Source of the DNA: CAYRSS01 sp964426945
Lineage (GTDB): Bacteria; Planctomycetota; Phycisphaerae; UBA1845
Assembly: GCA_964426945.1 (NCBI GenBank)
Contig: CAYRSS010000016.1
Location: forward strand, 24,159-88,158
Direction of reading: 5' to 3'
Length of the DNA: 64,000 nt
Positions 1 through 8,280 of the stretch are shown piece by piece (within the stretch, counting starts at the first letter, position 1; every line of letters starts with the position of its first letter). The position numbers were made by a program, and so were the translations under genes. The notes under the pieces are model-generated. The model saw nothing but the letters and a program-made list of their open reading frames with translations. It searched no databases and was not told the origin of the DNA.

Positions 1-1
1 C

Positions 2-505
2 GGCATCGTCGGGCTCGGCCGAATCGGTCGCGCGGTCGCACGGCGCTGTGTGCGCGGCTTCGCGATGCGCGTCGTGTACAACGACATCATCCCCGTCGGC
101 GAGCCGGACTTCCCTGCTACGCCGATGGAGAAAGACGAACTCTACGCCGTGAGCGACGCGGTGAGCCTGCACGTGCCGCTGACCACGCAGACCCACGGGC
201 TGATTGACCGCACAGCGCTGGCCCGCTTCCGCCGCGGGGCGCTGCTGATCAATACGGCGCGCGGGCCGGTGATCGATGCCGGCGCCGTGGCCGAGGCACT
301 GACGGAAGGGCGGCTGGGCGGCGCCGCGGTCGATGTGTTCGACGAAGAGCCGCCGCCCGCGACGCATCCGCTGTTGCACGCGCCGCACGCCCTGCTCACG
401 CCGCACATCGCCTCGCGCACGCGGCGGTCGCTGGCGGCGATGAACGACGTCGTCGATGACGTGCTGCGCGTGCTGCGCGGCGAGCCCCCACGGTTTCCCG
501 CATGA
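2..505 (+). CDS. D-isomer-specific 2-hydroxyacid dehydrogenase, 3' part
   Basis: The reading frame is already open at the window edge, so the N-terminal substrate domain is missing and about 167 residues are visible. The family oxidises or reduces 2-hydroxyacids/2-ketoacids (glycerate, phosphoglycerate, lactate types) with NAD(P). The first visible residues form the Rossmann motif GIVGLGRIGRAV. Further on are the conserved arginine region LINTARGPVID, the acidic FDEEPPPATHPL segment and the catalytic histidine in LTPHIASRTRRS. Substrate cannot be assigned from this half. The stop overlaps the ATG at 502, and the next gene is probably started at 526, so the two are likely co-transcribed. Confidence 0.9.
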   Translation, partial: GIVGLGRIGRAVARRCVRGFAMRVVYNDIIPVGEPDFPATPMEKDELYAVSDAVSLHVPLTTQTHGLIDRTALARFRRGALLINTARGPVIDAGAVAEALTEGRLGGAAVDVFDEEPPPATHPLLHAPHALLTPHIASRTRRSLAAMNDVVDDVLRVLRGEPPRFPA

Positions 506-525
506 TTGAGGAGAGATCCATCCGC

Positions 526-879
526 ATGACCGCTCAGCCAGCCGGCCCGGCCACGACGCCGAAGGACATCAAGGTACAGATCAAGGCGCAGCGGTTGACC
601 ATCGACTGGTCAGACGGCGGGCGCAGCGAGTTCTCGCTGGCGCAGCTGCGCAAACACTGCCCCTGCGCTACCTGTCGCACCGAGCGTGAGAGTCGGGCGA
701 CCGTGCTGCTGCCGATCCTCAAATCCGATCCAAGCGGCGTACACGTTACATCCGCCAACCTCGTCGGAAACTATGCGATCCAGTTTCATTGGTCCGACGG
801 GCACAACACCGGAATCTTCGACTTCCGATTCCTTCGATCGCTGGCGGATGAGGCCGGCTCCTCGTCTCCTTCGGCGTGA
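526..879 (+). CDS. DUF971 family protein
   Basis: This 117-residue protein matches the DUF971 (gamma-butyrobetaine hydroxylase-like N-terminal) fold. It has the pattern W.D G..S.F....LR..CPCA.CR.ER, with the cysteine motif CPCATC near residue 45, and a C-terminal GNYAIQFHWSDGHNTGIFDF block typical of the family. Function is not established; members are linked to Fe-S or metal handling. An ATG at 502 overlaps the previous stop, but GAGGAG at 508-513 points to the ATG at 526, which also matches family length. It is probably co-transcribed with the upstream dehydrogenase gene. Confidence 0.85.
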   Translation: MTAQPAGPATTPKDIKVQIKAQRLTIDWSDGGRSEFSLAQLRKHCPCATCRTERESRATVLLPILKSDPSGVHVTSANLVGNYAIQFHWSDGHNTGIFDFRFLRSLADEAGSSSPSA

Positions 880-1028
880 GGCCCTCGTTTGATTTCACCC
901 CGCGCGACCGCTATGATCGGACCGTATTGACAGGATGATCGGTTCGCCCGCTTTGCCCAGCTTGCGCAACCCAACGGAAAAGATCGACCAACCAGCCGCC
1001 CGGCGGCCTGCATGACGGATTTCCCCTG

Positions 1029-1688
1029 ATGGCCAGAGTGCTTGTGATTCATCACGACAAGGGCCCGCGTCGCTTCATCGAGGGGCGCGTCGGGGTCCAT
1101 CACCAGGTTCGCTGCGCCGAAGATCTGGCCAAGGGCATGACGATGATCAGCAGCTTCCGCCCGGAGATCATCGTCGCCGGGCTGGATACGAAGAAACTCG
1201 ATGCGATTGATCTGCTGCGCTATCTGAAGCGCAGCCGCATCGAGGTGCCGGTGGTCGTCACCGGGCCGGCGGGCACCGGCCTGCTCGAGCCCCTCGCGAA
1301 GAAGCACGGCGCCGCGGTTTTTGTCGAATACCCGATGGAGCAGGCCACGCTCGACCGCGCCCTCTCCCGGGCGGTTCAGACCGACAAGGACGCCCACGGC
1401 ACGGTCCCGCCGATCACTGACGAGGAGCTCTCCGCCAACCTCTCCGAGCTGGAGAAACAGTTCAACCGGCAGATGCAGTGCTTCGCCGGCAAGAACCAGG
1501 TCTACATCCAGTCGATGATTCTGGGCAACGGCCGGACCAGCAAGCCGCGTATCGCGCTCAAGTGCCCGCTGCGCAAGCAGATCAACCAGGAACCAAACGT
1601 CTACCACGACTACATCCGCGACGTCTGCTGCGGCGACCCCTCGGGCTGCGAAGCCTATCAGGCCTTCAAGGCCAAGAATCCCGGCTAA
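1029..1688 (+). CDS. pseudo-receiver protein with cysteine-rich C-terminal module
   Basis: The product has 219 residues. Residues 1-120 look like a CheY-type receiver fold: hydrophobic beta-1 MARVLVIHHD, beta-3 PEIIVAGLD, beta-4 VPVVVTG. The usual phospho-accepting aspartate is replaced (VAG instead of a D at the end of beta-3) and the conserved KP lysine is replaced (FVEYP), so phosphorylation is unlikely. A helical linker (residues 125-155) leads to a C-terminal module with CPLRKQ, then DVCCGDPSGCEAYQAF. That gives four or five cysteines in about 50 residues, which could bind a metal or Fe-S cluster. I do not recognise this combination as a named family. The gene stands alone with a 150-bp upstream gap. 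Confidence 0.75.
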   Translation: MARVLVIHHDKGPRRFIEGRVGVHHQVRCAEDLAKGMTMISSFRPEIIVAGLDTKKLDAIDLLRYLKRSRIEVPVVVTGPAGTGLLEPLAKKHGAAVFVEYPMEQATLDRALSRAVQTDKDAHGTVPPITDEELSANLSELEKQFNRQMQCFAGKNQVYIQSMILGNGRTSKPRIALKCPLRKQINQEPNVYHDYIRDVCCGDPSGCEAYQAFKAKNPG

Positions 1689-1768
1689 CCGCCGACTTCC
1701 GCGCCTTCACGGCGACGGTTCCAAGCGACCCGTTCGCATCCCTCGCCCGCCCCGCTACACTCGGCGGC

Positions 1769-2884
1769 ATGGCCGTCGGACCCGTCATTTGCGCGCCGAT
1801 CTTCAAGCCCAAGCTCTGGGGCGGCCGCGAACTGGCCCGCCTGCTGGGCAAGACCCTGCCGGACGACGGCCCCATCGGCGAGTCCTGGGAACTGGCCGAC
1901 CTGGAAGATGACCAGAGCGCGGTCGTCCGCGGCGGCCTGCCAGGCCGGACGCTTTCGGAGCTTGTCCGGGAATGGGGCGCAGACCTGACCGGCCGGGCTC
2001 CGCTGGTCGACGGTCGCTTTCCGCTGCTCATCAAGTTTCTCGACGCCCGCGAAACCCTCAGCGTGCAGGTGCACCCGACCGAGGCGGTCGCACGCCGGCT
2101 GGGCGGGCGTGTGCGCGTGAAGCACGAGGCCTGGTACGTCGTCGACGCGGCGCCCGGCGCGGTGATCTATCGTGGGGTGAAGGCAGGCGTCGATGAGGCC
2201 GCGCTGCGCTCGGCCATCGCGGCGGGGCGGGTCGAGCCGCTGCTCAACCGCGTGCCCGCGCGCAAGGGGCACTGCTATTACCTGCCGAGCGGCACGCTGC
2301 ACGCGCTCGGGGCGGGGGTCGTCGTGGCGGAAGTTCAGACGCCATCGGATGTAACGTACCGCGTCGATGACTGGGGCCGGGTCGATCCGCAGACCGGCGC
2401 CCCGCGGCAGCTGCACATCGAAGAGGCGATGCCCTGCATCACCTACACCGCGGGGCCCGCGACCGGGGAACGGGTTGAGCACACCGCCAGCGTGTGGACC
2501 ACCGTGTCGAGTCTTGTGCAGTGCGAATCGTTCGTCATCGAGCGCGTGCGGATGGTCGAAGGCGTCGAGCAGGCGATTCCGCATCAGGAGCTGGTCATCT
2601 GGATCGTGCTCGCCGGTCGCGGTACGATCCGTGGTTCCGGCTTCGCGGCGCTCGACTTTGCGGTCGGCGACACGGTTCTGATTCCTGCGGCCCTTCGCGA
2701 CGGCAGCGTGGTGACCCACGCGCCGTGCATGTGGCTTGAGGTGACGGTGCCGATCGCGAGCGATCTGGCCGGCTTCGAACGGCCCAGCGCCGAGGAACTC
2801 CGCCGCGCCGCGCCGGGCTATGTCCAGCTCGGCGTGAACCGGCCGACCGACGCCGCGCCGCCGGGCGAAAAGACGTCAGGGTGA
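1769..2884 (+). CDS. manA: mannose-6-phosphate isomerase, class I
   Basis: The 371-residue protein interconverts mannose 6-phosphate and fructose 6-phosphate in the cytosol and is zinc dependent. The start MAVGPVICAPIFKPKLWGG is the conserved N-terminus of the short type I bacterial enzymes. The zinc-binding cupin motifs are QVHPTE, KHEAWYVVD and YYLPSGTLHALG, followed by EVQTPSDVTYRVDDWGR. A longer open frame extends upstream to 1478 but overlaps the preceding gene and has no family similarity, so the ATG at 1769 is preferred. A TACACT box at 1755-1760 lies only 8 bases before the start and may mean a very short leader. The mannose could feed glycan synthesis. Confidence 0.93.
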   Translation: MAVGPVICAPIFKPKLWGGRELARLLGKTLPDDGPIGESWELADLEDDQSAVVRGGLPGRTLSELVREWGADLTGRAPLVDGRFPLLIKFLDARETLSVQVHPTEAVARRLGGRVRVKHEAWYVVDAAPGAVIYRGVKAGVDEAALRSAIAAGRVEPLLNRVPARKGHCYYLPSGTLHALGAGVVVAEVQTPSDVTYRVDDWGRVDPQTGAPRQLHIEEAMPCITYTAGPATGERVEHTASVWTTVSSLVQCESFVIERVRMVEGVEQAIPHQELVIWIVLAGRGTIRGSGFAALDFAVGDTVLIPAALRDGSVVTHAPCMWLEVTVPIASDLAGFERPSAEELRRAAPGYVQLGVNRPTDAAPPGEKTSG

Positions 2885-3076
2885 GAGCAAGGAGCACGGT
2901 GCGCTAATCGCGCAGAATCGCGAATCTCACGAGGGCCGATCGACCGATAGGTCCTATCCGGGGAAGCGCCGAATGACGGGATCCGCGCCGGGCGAAGGTG
3001 CCGGCGCCCCGCGTCGCGGCGGGGGCGTTTCGGCTCCGCGGCGACGGGCTCCCGACACGGGGGGAAGGCAGCGACG

Positions 3077-4297
3077 GTGGCGATGTCTCCACACGATCGG
3101 ATTGTCGACACATCGCGCCAGGCCCAGGCCACGGTCCGCGTCGTCGCGGGCGTTTATGTGGCGATCGGGCTGGTGCTTACGTTCTACTCGGCCAACGAAG
3201 GCCACGTCGTCAACACGTTCATCGGTTTCCTGATCGTCAACCTCGCCATCGTCGGCGGGCTGGTGGTGGCGATGCTGATGCGCCTCGGCGAGCGCGTGTC
3301 GCTCATGGCCGAGCGGCTCGACCGTCTCGACCACGCGCTGGCCCGGGTTGAGGGCTCGATGCACCAGGCCGAGGTCGAGCGCCGCGAAGCGCTGGCCGCG
3401 GTGATGGACGAGTTGCGCATGGCGGCGCCCTCGCTCGTCGACCCGGCGGGCCGCCACGAACCGCTCGACGACCGCGACGCGCTGCTCGACGGGGCGTGGG
3501 TCGACGAGGTCGACCTCGAAGCGGAAGTCGGCCCGACGCAGCCGTCAGCCGTCGCGGAGGCCGCTCCCGACGGGCTGGACGAGCCCGCCGACGCGCCGGC
3601 CGAGGACGACGCCGCCGCATCCGTCGAAGCCCACAGGGATGAACCCGCCCCCGAGCCTGCCGCGCCGGCCGCCGTCGACGCCGCGGCCCGGCTCGCCGAG
3701 CAGGTTGAGTCGATCGATCTCACCGCGATCGGTGTCGGCGATCCGGCGCAACTCGCTTGTGCCGTGCTCGATCGCGACCGATTCCCCCGTCTGGCGGCGG
3801 TGATGGAAGAGCCGCGCGACGAATCCGCCATTGGGGAGGCCGCCGCGGGGGACGAACGAGGCGCCCGCCCGGCGATTGCAGTGATCGGTGTGTCCTCGCT
3901 CGGGTTCGGGGTGGCGCTTCCGGGCGACGCCCCCCCGGCCGGACAGGGCGCCACGGCGATCAACATGATGCGGCGGTGGGGCGTGGCGATGCGCGACGGC
4001 GACCTGGCCGCGGCCCGCGAGGTCTTCTCGACGCTGGTCGACACGGCCGACGCCGACTGGGTGGCCGAGATGCGCCGCTCGCTAGACGACCTGGGCCGCC
4101 GCGTGGAATCCCGCCTGCGCAGCCGGTTCAGCCGTTGCGTGCGCGACGGTGACCTCGAGGGGGCGCTGGCCGCGGGCGAGGAGATCCTCGCCCAGCTTCC
4201 CGATCGCCCCATCGCGGACGATTTCACCCGCATCCGGCCGCACATCCTCCGCCGCCTCGACCGATCCCGCGCCGGCTGCGACCTGGTGCCGTCGTAG
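3077..4297 (+). CDS. two-TM membrane protein with long acidic linker, unknown function
   Basis: The product has 406 residues. Two hydrophobic segments lie near the N-terminus (about residues 19-36 and 44-65). A coiled-coil-like heptad stretch (about 68-115) follows, then a long Ala/Glu/Asp/Pro-rich low-complexity region to about residue 290. The C-terminal 110 residues (INMMRRWGVAMRDGDLAAAR onward) are helical and TPR-like. No catalytic motif is visible. GGAAGG at 3063-3068 is 8 bases before the GTG at 3077; an in-frame ATG at 3083 is the alternative. The design, membrane anchor plus flexible acidic linker plus helical domain, suggests a scaffold or assembly protein, but that is a guess. Confidence 0.7.
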   Translation: MAMSPHDRIVDTSRQAQATVRVVAGVYVAIGLVLTFYSANEGHVVNTFIGFLIVNLAIVGGLVVAMLMRLGERVSLMAERLDRLDHALARVEGSMHQAEVERREALAAVMDELRMAAPSLVDPAGRHEPLDDRDALLDGAWVDEVDLEAEVGPTQPSAVAEAAPDGLDEPADAPAEDDAAASVEAHRDEPAPEPAAPAAVDAAARLAEQVESIDLTAIGVGDPAQLACAVLDRDRFPRLAAVMEEPRDESAIGEAAAGDERGARPAIAVIGVSSLGFGVALPGDAPPAGQGATAINMMRRWGVAMRDGDLAAAREVFSTLVDTADADWVAEMRRSLDDLGRRVESRLRSRFSRCVRDGDLEGALAAGEEILAQLPDRPIADDFTRIRPHILRRLDRSRAGCDLVPS

Positions 4298-4372
4298 CCG
4301 GCAGCGCCCGGACCGGCGATGCGGCACAGGGCGGGCGCTACCTACGTCCCCGACGGCGCTGACTTTGTGGCC

Positions 4373-4406
4373 CGTTGGCCATTGTCAATTGGCCATTGCC
4401 AATGGG
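4373..4406 (+). repeat. short repeated/palindromic TTGGCCATTG element
   Basis: The decamer TTGGCCATTG occurs twice, 15 bases apart, and the second copy is followed by CCAATGG, making a partial palindrome. It lies between the convergent gene at 3077-4297 and the 3' end of the minus-strand gene at 4408. It could form a weak bidirectional hairpin. Confidence 0.4.
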
Positions 4407-4407
4407 G

Positions 4408-5934
4408 TCATGGTCCCGGCGTGAGGAGTAATCGCTGATACGCCGCGTAGTCGGCGAGGTCGACGTCGCCGTCGTCGTCGAGGTCGGCGGGGGGGCAGTC
4501 CGGGCTGAGGGGGGCGGCGGGGCCGGTCAGGCAGTCGGCGAGGAAGGCCGTGTCGTGGCCGTCGGCGGTGCAGTCGCCGGTCAGGTCGCCCGGCGGCGGG
4601 TCGGCGCAGGGCTCCGGCGGCGCGACCAAGCGCTGGAGCATGACCACGTCGAGCAGGTCGATCAGCCCGTCGCCCGACAGGTCCGCCCGACGGCAGAACC
4701 ACTCCCCCGCGGCCTGCTGCGCCATCGCGGTGGTGAGGATGCCGAGGTCGACAGCATCCACGAACCCGTCATCGTCGAGGTCGCCTTGGATGAGCGGGGG
4801 GAGGTACAGGACGAAGGCCTCGGCTTCGCCAGTATCGTTGTGAGTTCCGGTGCCTGCAATCGTGCGACCATCATGCGACAGGCCGCGAGGCTCACCAAGG
4901 CGAAAGAAGCCGTCAAGTTGCAGTCCGAAGCGCTCCGGAAGCCAATCCTTCAGAGCCCGCGTGCCGTAGCACTCATCCCAGATGTAGCCCCCGAAGTAAC
5001 CGACGATGAACTCGCCGTTGGCGTACCTGACGCTGTCTCCGACAATCGTAGCTCCGTCCGGCGTCGTATCCAGTAAGCGAGCATCAAGCCCGATCAACTC
5101 CGTCCCGCGTTCCTCGGTCCATCGGAAGATCGGGCCGATGTCCACGCGTCCGTACACGATCTGCCCATCGCCAGAGATGAGATATGCCCTTGTATCGAGG
5201 TTGGGCGAGAAGCCTGCGGGCGGGAGAATGCGAGTCAGCCCACTCTCAGCCGACCAGTGGAAACCGTGGAACTGGGTTCCTTGCGACGAGGTCCACTGGT
5301 TCTGACCGACGATCGCTGTGCCGTCGAGCGAGACGTCGTCCGCGAACGACGTGAATCCGAATTCAGGATTGCCGGGCAGACTTGAGAGTGGCTGAGCGGG
5401 ACCGCCATTGAGCCAGTAGACGGCTTCCAGGCTGAACGGGACGGTGGCGCTGCCAACCACCAACGATCCGTCCGCCGAACAGGCCTTCGGCCGCGTGTCG
5501 GCACTGCCGTAGGAGAGCTTGTTCAACGGGCGCATGCCCAGTGCCTGGGTCCAGACGAATCCCAGCTTCCAATTCTCATTGACGGACGAAGCTGCGCTGT
5601 CGCTACGACCAATAACCGTGGATCCGTCGGCTGAGATTGCGATTCCATCTGCAGAATAGTCCCCACCAGGCAGGTCGCCCAACGAGACCATCCCGTCCGA
5701 CATAGTCCAGATGAACGCCTCTGAGCCCAGGAAGGAGCTTCCCGACCCGATCACGACCGAGCCTTCCGCACAAATCGCCTTGGCTCCGCTGCTGTTAAAT
5801 CCCCCGGGGAAATCGCCGAGGAGTAATAGCGTGGCTTCCGGGATGGGGGCGTCTCCACGGACGCCCACGAGCGAAGGGTTTAATAGCGTCCAGCCCACAG
5901 CCAAAGACCAAGTCAGACAAGGGTTTCTACGCAT
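4408..5934 (-). CDS. secreted HAF-repeat protein with dockerin-like C-terminus
   Basis: The 508-residue protein has an N-terminal export signal (about residues 1-26, LTWSLAVGWTLLNPSLVG core). A series of HAF-type repeats follows, each carrying G.A..I.ADGS.V.G....A..W (ICAEGSVVIGSG, ISADGSTVIGRS, CSADGSLVVGSA, LSHDGRTIAGTG). The last 120 residues hold four EF-hand-like dockerin loops: GDLDDDGFVDAVD, ADLSGDGLIDLLD, a degenerate GDLTGDCTADGHD and ADLDDDGDVDLADYAAYQ. It is exported and probably calcium-binding at its tail. No cohesin partner is visible nearby. It is divergent from the beta-helix gene at 6103 and the two share the upstream region with the C12 tract. Confidence 0.85.
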   Translation of the reverse strand: MRRNPCLTWSLAVGWTLLNPSLVGVRGDAPIPEATLLLLGDFPGGFNSSGAKAICAEGSVVIGSGSSFLGSEAFIWTMSDGMVSLGDLPGGDYSADGIAISADGSTVIGRSDSAASSVNENWKLGFVWTQALGMRPLNKLSYGSADTRPKACSADGSLVVGSATVPFSLEAVYWLNGGPAQPLSSLPGNPEFGFTSFADDVSLDGTAIVGQNQWTSSQGTQFHGFHWSAESGLTRILPPAGFSPNLDTRAYLISGDGQIVYGRVDIGPIFRWTEERGTELIGLDARLLDTTPDGATIVGDSVRYANGEFIVGYFGGYIWDECYGTRALKDWLPERFGLQLDGFFRLGEPRGLSHDGRTIAGTGTHNDTGEAEAFVLYLPPLIQGDLDDDGFVDAVDLGILTTAMAQQAAGEWFCRRADLSGDGLIDLLDVVMLQRLVAPPEPCADPPPGDLTGDCTADGHDTAFLADCLTGPAAPLSPDCPPADLDDDGDVDLADYAAYQRLLLTPGP

Positions 5935-6024
5935 CGAGAGAGCCCTTACTCGTGACGTCGCGACTACATCGCGCCGAATCGGCTGGCCAGCCCCGGAATC
6001 TAGAGAATTCGTTCTGGATTTTAC

Positions 6025-6055
6025 TTGCCCCCCCCCCCCTAGGTCAAGTTATAAG
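6025..6055 (+). promoter_or_regulatory. candidate promoter spanning a C12 tract
   Basis: TTGCCC at 6025-6030 and TATAAG at 6050-6055 are separated by 19 bases, 48 bases before the ATG at 6103. The C homopolymer occupies the first part of the spacer, so spacer length depends on tract length. The -10 match is good; the -35 match and spacing are poor. Confidence 0.35.
6028..6039. repeat. homopolymer of 12 cytosines
   Basis: Twelve consecutive C residues stand in the region between two divergent secreted-protein genes (starts at 5934 and 6103). Tracts of this length are prone to slippage. No comparable tract was noticed elsewhere in the window. Confidence 0.9.
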
Positions 6056-6102
6056 GCCATCCGCGTGCGAGAATCCGTCACTTTTTGCGGAAGGAGCCGA
6101 GA

Positions 6103-7809
6103 ATGCACAAGGATCTAACGAAATTCGCCTTGGCGGTCGCCATCTCGTGCGGCGGTGGAGTGGCGGAGGGGGCCTCGATAATCCGCGTCAAGAAGGATGC
6201 ACCGGGACCGACCCATGACGGTAGCAGCTGGAATAACGCCTACACGACCCTGCAGGCGGGACTGGCGGCCGCGACCGGCGGAGACGAAGTCTGGGTCTTT
6301 GCCGAGGCCTACTATCCCACCGATCCGACACTTCCGAGCATGGCCACGGATCGAACCTCGACATTCGAACTCCCCGACGGTGTGGCGATCTATGGCGGGT
6401 TTGACAACGAGCAAGATACGCTTCTTGAGCATCGCAATGCAGACCCCGAGCAGAACAACACCCGTCTCTCCGGCGCCATCAACACCGAGGCCGCCACGGA
6501 TAACTCGTACCGGGTTGTTACCGCCTCGGGCGTGGGCGGTGGTACAATCCTCGACGGCTTCACGATCGCCGCTGGATATGGCTACGACGCTTCAGAAAAC
6601 CCGCCCGGCCCGACCTCCGGATCGGGCATCTTCATGCTTGACTCAAACGCGATAATTCGGAATTGCATCATTCGCAACTGTGAAGCGAATGAAGGGGGCG
6701 GTGCTGCGGTTGACTCCAGCAGCATCGTCTCTCAGCCGCTCTTTGAAGATGTCCAGTTCATCAACAATCTTGCCAAGGATCGCGGCGCAGGCTTGCTGGC
6801 TACTCAGAGCAAGCCGAAGGTGAGCCGTGCATACTTCGTCGGCAACAATGCTGGAGTGAAGGGTGGTGGCATCTGCTCCACCGATGCCGGCGGGCTGCTC
6901 GATGTTCGCAACTCCCTGTTCTACGAGAACCATGCCGGCGGTAATGGAGGTGGTATCTGGCTCGACAACGACCGGTACATCGACAACGTGACTGTTTCGG
7001 AGAACACCGCCGGCGCGACCTCGACCGCGCTGGGGGCCGGCATGTTTGTTCACGTCGAGAACGTCGAGCAGCCGCCGCAGGTGGCTGTTCGTAACTCCAT
7101 TCTCTGGAGGAACAATCCGACTGCAGAACCGCAGACCACGAACTACCAAATGTATGGTCCGGAAACGCTGACCGTGCAGTTTTCGTGCATTGAGGATGGT
7201 ACGATAGACAGCTCAATTCCGTTCGGTGGGGCAACCAATGGCAACACGGACGAGGATCCGGAGTTCCTCAGCCCGGGCAACTTCCGCCTAGCGCTCGCCT
7301 CTCCCTGCATCAATCGCGGCCAGACCACCGAACTGGCCGCGCTCGACCTTGACCGTGAGGATCGCGTCAAGCCCTGCGGTGTCGACATGGGTGCGTACGA
7401 AAAGACGCCGCTTGGCGGGGCCTGCTGCGTAGACAGCGTCTGCTCCGTTGTGGAGGCGCAGTGCGCGTGTGTCAAGCTGGTCTGCGACGTCGCCGAGCAC
7501 CTGCCTTCCACCTTCGCCGGATGCTACGGTGATGCGGACGGTAACGGCGTCGTGAACGCGGCCGACCGAGGCTCCATCAGCGCGGCCATCGACACGACCG
7601 ACCCGGTGCAGATATGCCTGTTCGATATGGACGGTAACGGGACGGTCAGCGTCGCGGACCGCGGCTTCGTGTCGGCGAACATCGGCCTTTGCACACCGTT
7701 GCCCAGCTACCAGAACGGTAGCGGATTCAACGGCCACTACTACGACACGCGATTCCTCGCGACCTATCTCGGTAACGGGTCGACGTGCGGCGAGTCGAGT
7801 TGCGAGTGA
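6103..7809 (+). CDS. secreted right-handed beta-helix protein with dockerin-like, cysteine-bearing C-terminus
   Basis: The 568-residue protein is exported: signal peptide about residues 1-24 (FALAVAISCGGGVAEGA). Residues about 30-430 resemble the choice-of-anchor Q / parallel beta-helix family: DGSSWNNAYTTLQAGLAAA, then repeated IIRNCIIRNCEANEGGG, GNNAGVKGGGICS and ENHAGGNGGGIWLDN turns. The tail begins with GGACCVDSVC, has several cysteines, two dockerin-like loops (GDADGNGVVNAADRG, FDMDGNGTVSVADRG) and ends YQNGSGFNGHYYD...CGESSCE. The same tail type occurs in the product of 49816-51081. AAGGAG at 6091-6096, 6 bases before the ATG at 6103, fixes the start over an in-frame upstream start at 6085. 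Confidence 0.87.
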   Translation: MHKDLTKFALAVAISCGGGVAEGASIIRVKKDAPGPTHDGSSWNNAYTTLQAGLAAATGGDEVWVFAEAYYPTDPTLPSMATDRTSTFELPDGVAIYGGFDNEQDTLLEHRNADPEQNNTRLSGAINTEAATDNSYRVVTASGVGGGTILDGFTIAAGYGYDASENPPGPTSGSGIFMLDSNAIIRNCIIRNCEANEGGGAAVDSSSIVSQPLFEDVQFINNLAKDRGAGLLATQSKPKVSRAYFVGNNAGVKGGGICSTDAGGLLDVRNSLFYENHAGGNGGGIWLDNDRYIDNVTVSENTAGATSTALGAGMFVHVENVEQPPQVAVRNSILWRNNPTAEPQTTNYQMYGPETLTVQFSCIEDGTIDSSIPFGGATNGNTDEDPEFLSPGNFRLALASPCINRGQTTELAALDLDREDRVKPCGVDMGAYEKTPLGGACCVDSVCSVVEAQCACVKLVCDVAEHLPSTFAGCYGDADGNGVVNAADRGSISAAIDTTDPVQICLFDMDGNGTVSVADRGFVSANIGLCTPLPSYQNGSGFNGHYYDTRFLATYLGNGSTCGESSCE

Positions 7810-8280
7810 TCGGTCGTCTGCCAGCTCGCCGTCGGATCAGGGGTCGGCTCGCCAGCAACCGGCAGGCGGGTCGACCCCGTCGGATTTGGCTGTGAACATC
7901 AACGATGCATGAGGCTAGTCCTCTTTCCGCGCCGGCCACGTCGCAGGACCGGCCGCACCCGCGCAGCCCGGTCGGCCGCCGCAGAGGAAGTCCCGATCGG
8001 GGGTTGAATCTTACGCGCAGGAATTTGATCGCTCACGCCCTACGGGGCGAGGGTTACGCGCTGCAGCGCCGCGCAGTCGGCGAGGTCGACATCGCCGTCG
8101 TCGCGCCTGGTGGACGGCCTGTCTCCGTGACCGCGACGGTGATTGTGACCGTGACGCCTGCGCCTCCCGCGTGGCCGTGCGCCCTCCGGCCCGCCTTCGC
8201 CTTGATCCCGCGCACGCTCCTTCGTAGGATAGCCGCCCGGCACGGCGCGTTCGGGACGGGCAGGCTCTGGCGCAACCTCC
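7810..8280. other. intergenic stretch without an intact gene
   Basis: No convincing intact gene was found in these 471 bases. Open frames on both strands have arginine/proline-rich composition typical of non-coding high-GC DNA. The only recognisable content is the dockerin-tail remnant at 8040-8105 on the minus strand. No terminator or promoter motif was convincing. Confidence 0.6.
8040..8105 (-). pseudogene. remnant of a dockerin-type C-terminus
   Basis: Read on the minus strand, the sequence ends DDGDVDLADCAALQRVTLAP followed by a stop. This closely parallels the end of the 4408-5934 product (DDGDVDLADYAAYQRLLL), and the DNA is also very similar over about 35 bases. Upstream of the DDGD the frame loses all family character, so only the last half-loop and helix of a dockerin repeat remain. 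Confidence 0.6.

Noticed and set aside
880..1028. TTGACA at about 927 as a promoter of the pseudo-receiver gene
   Set aside because: No acceptable -10 box follows at the right distance.
1478..1768. N-terminal extension of manA
   Set aside because: It overlaps the preceding gene in another frame and has no isomerase similarity; the conserved N-terminus starts at 1769.
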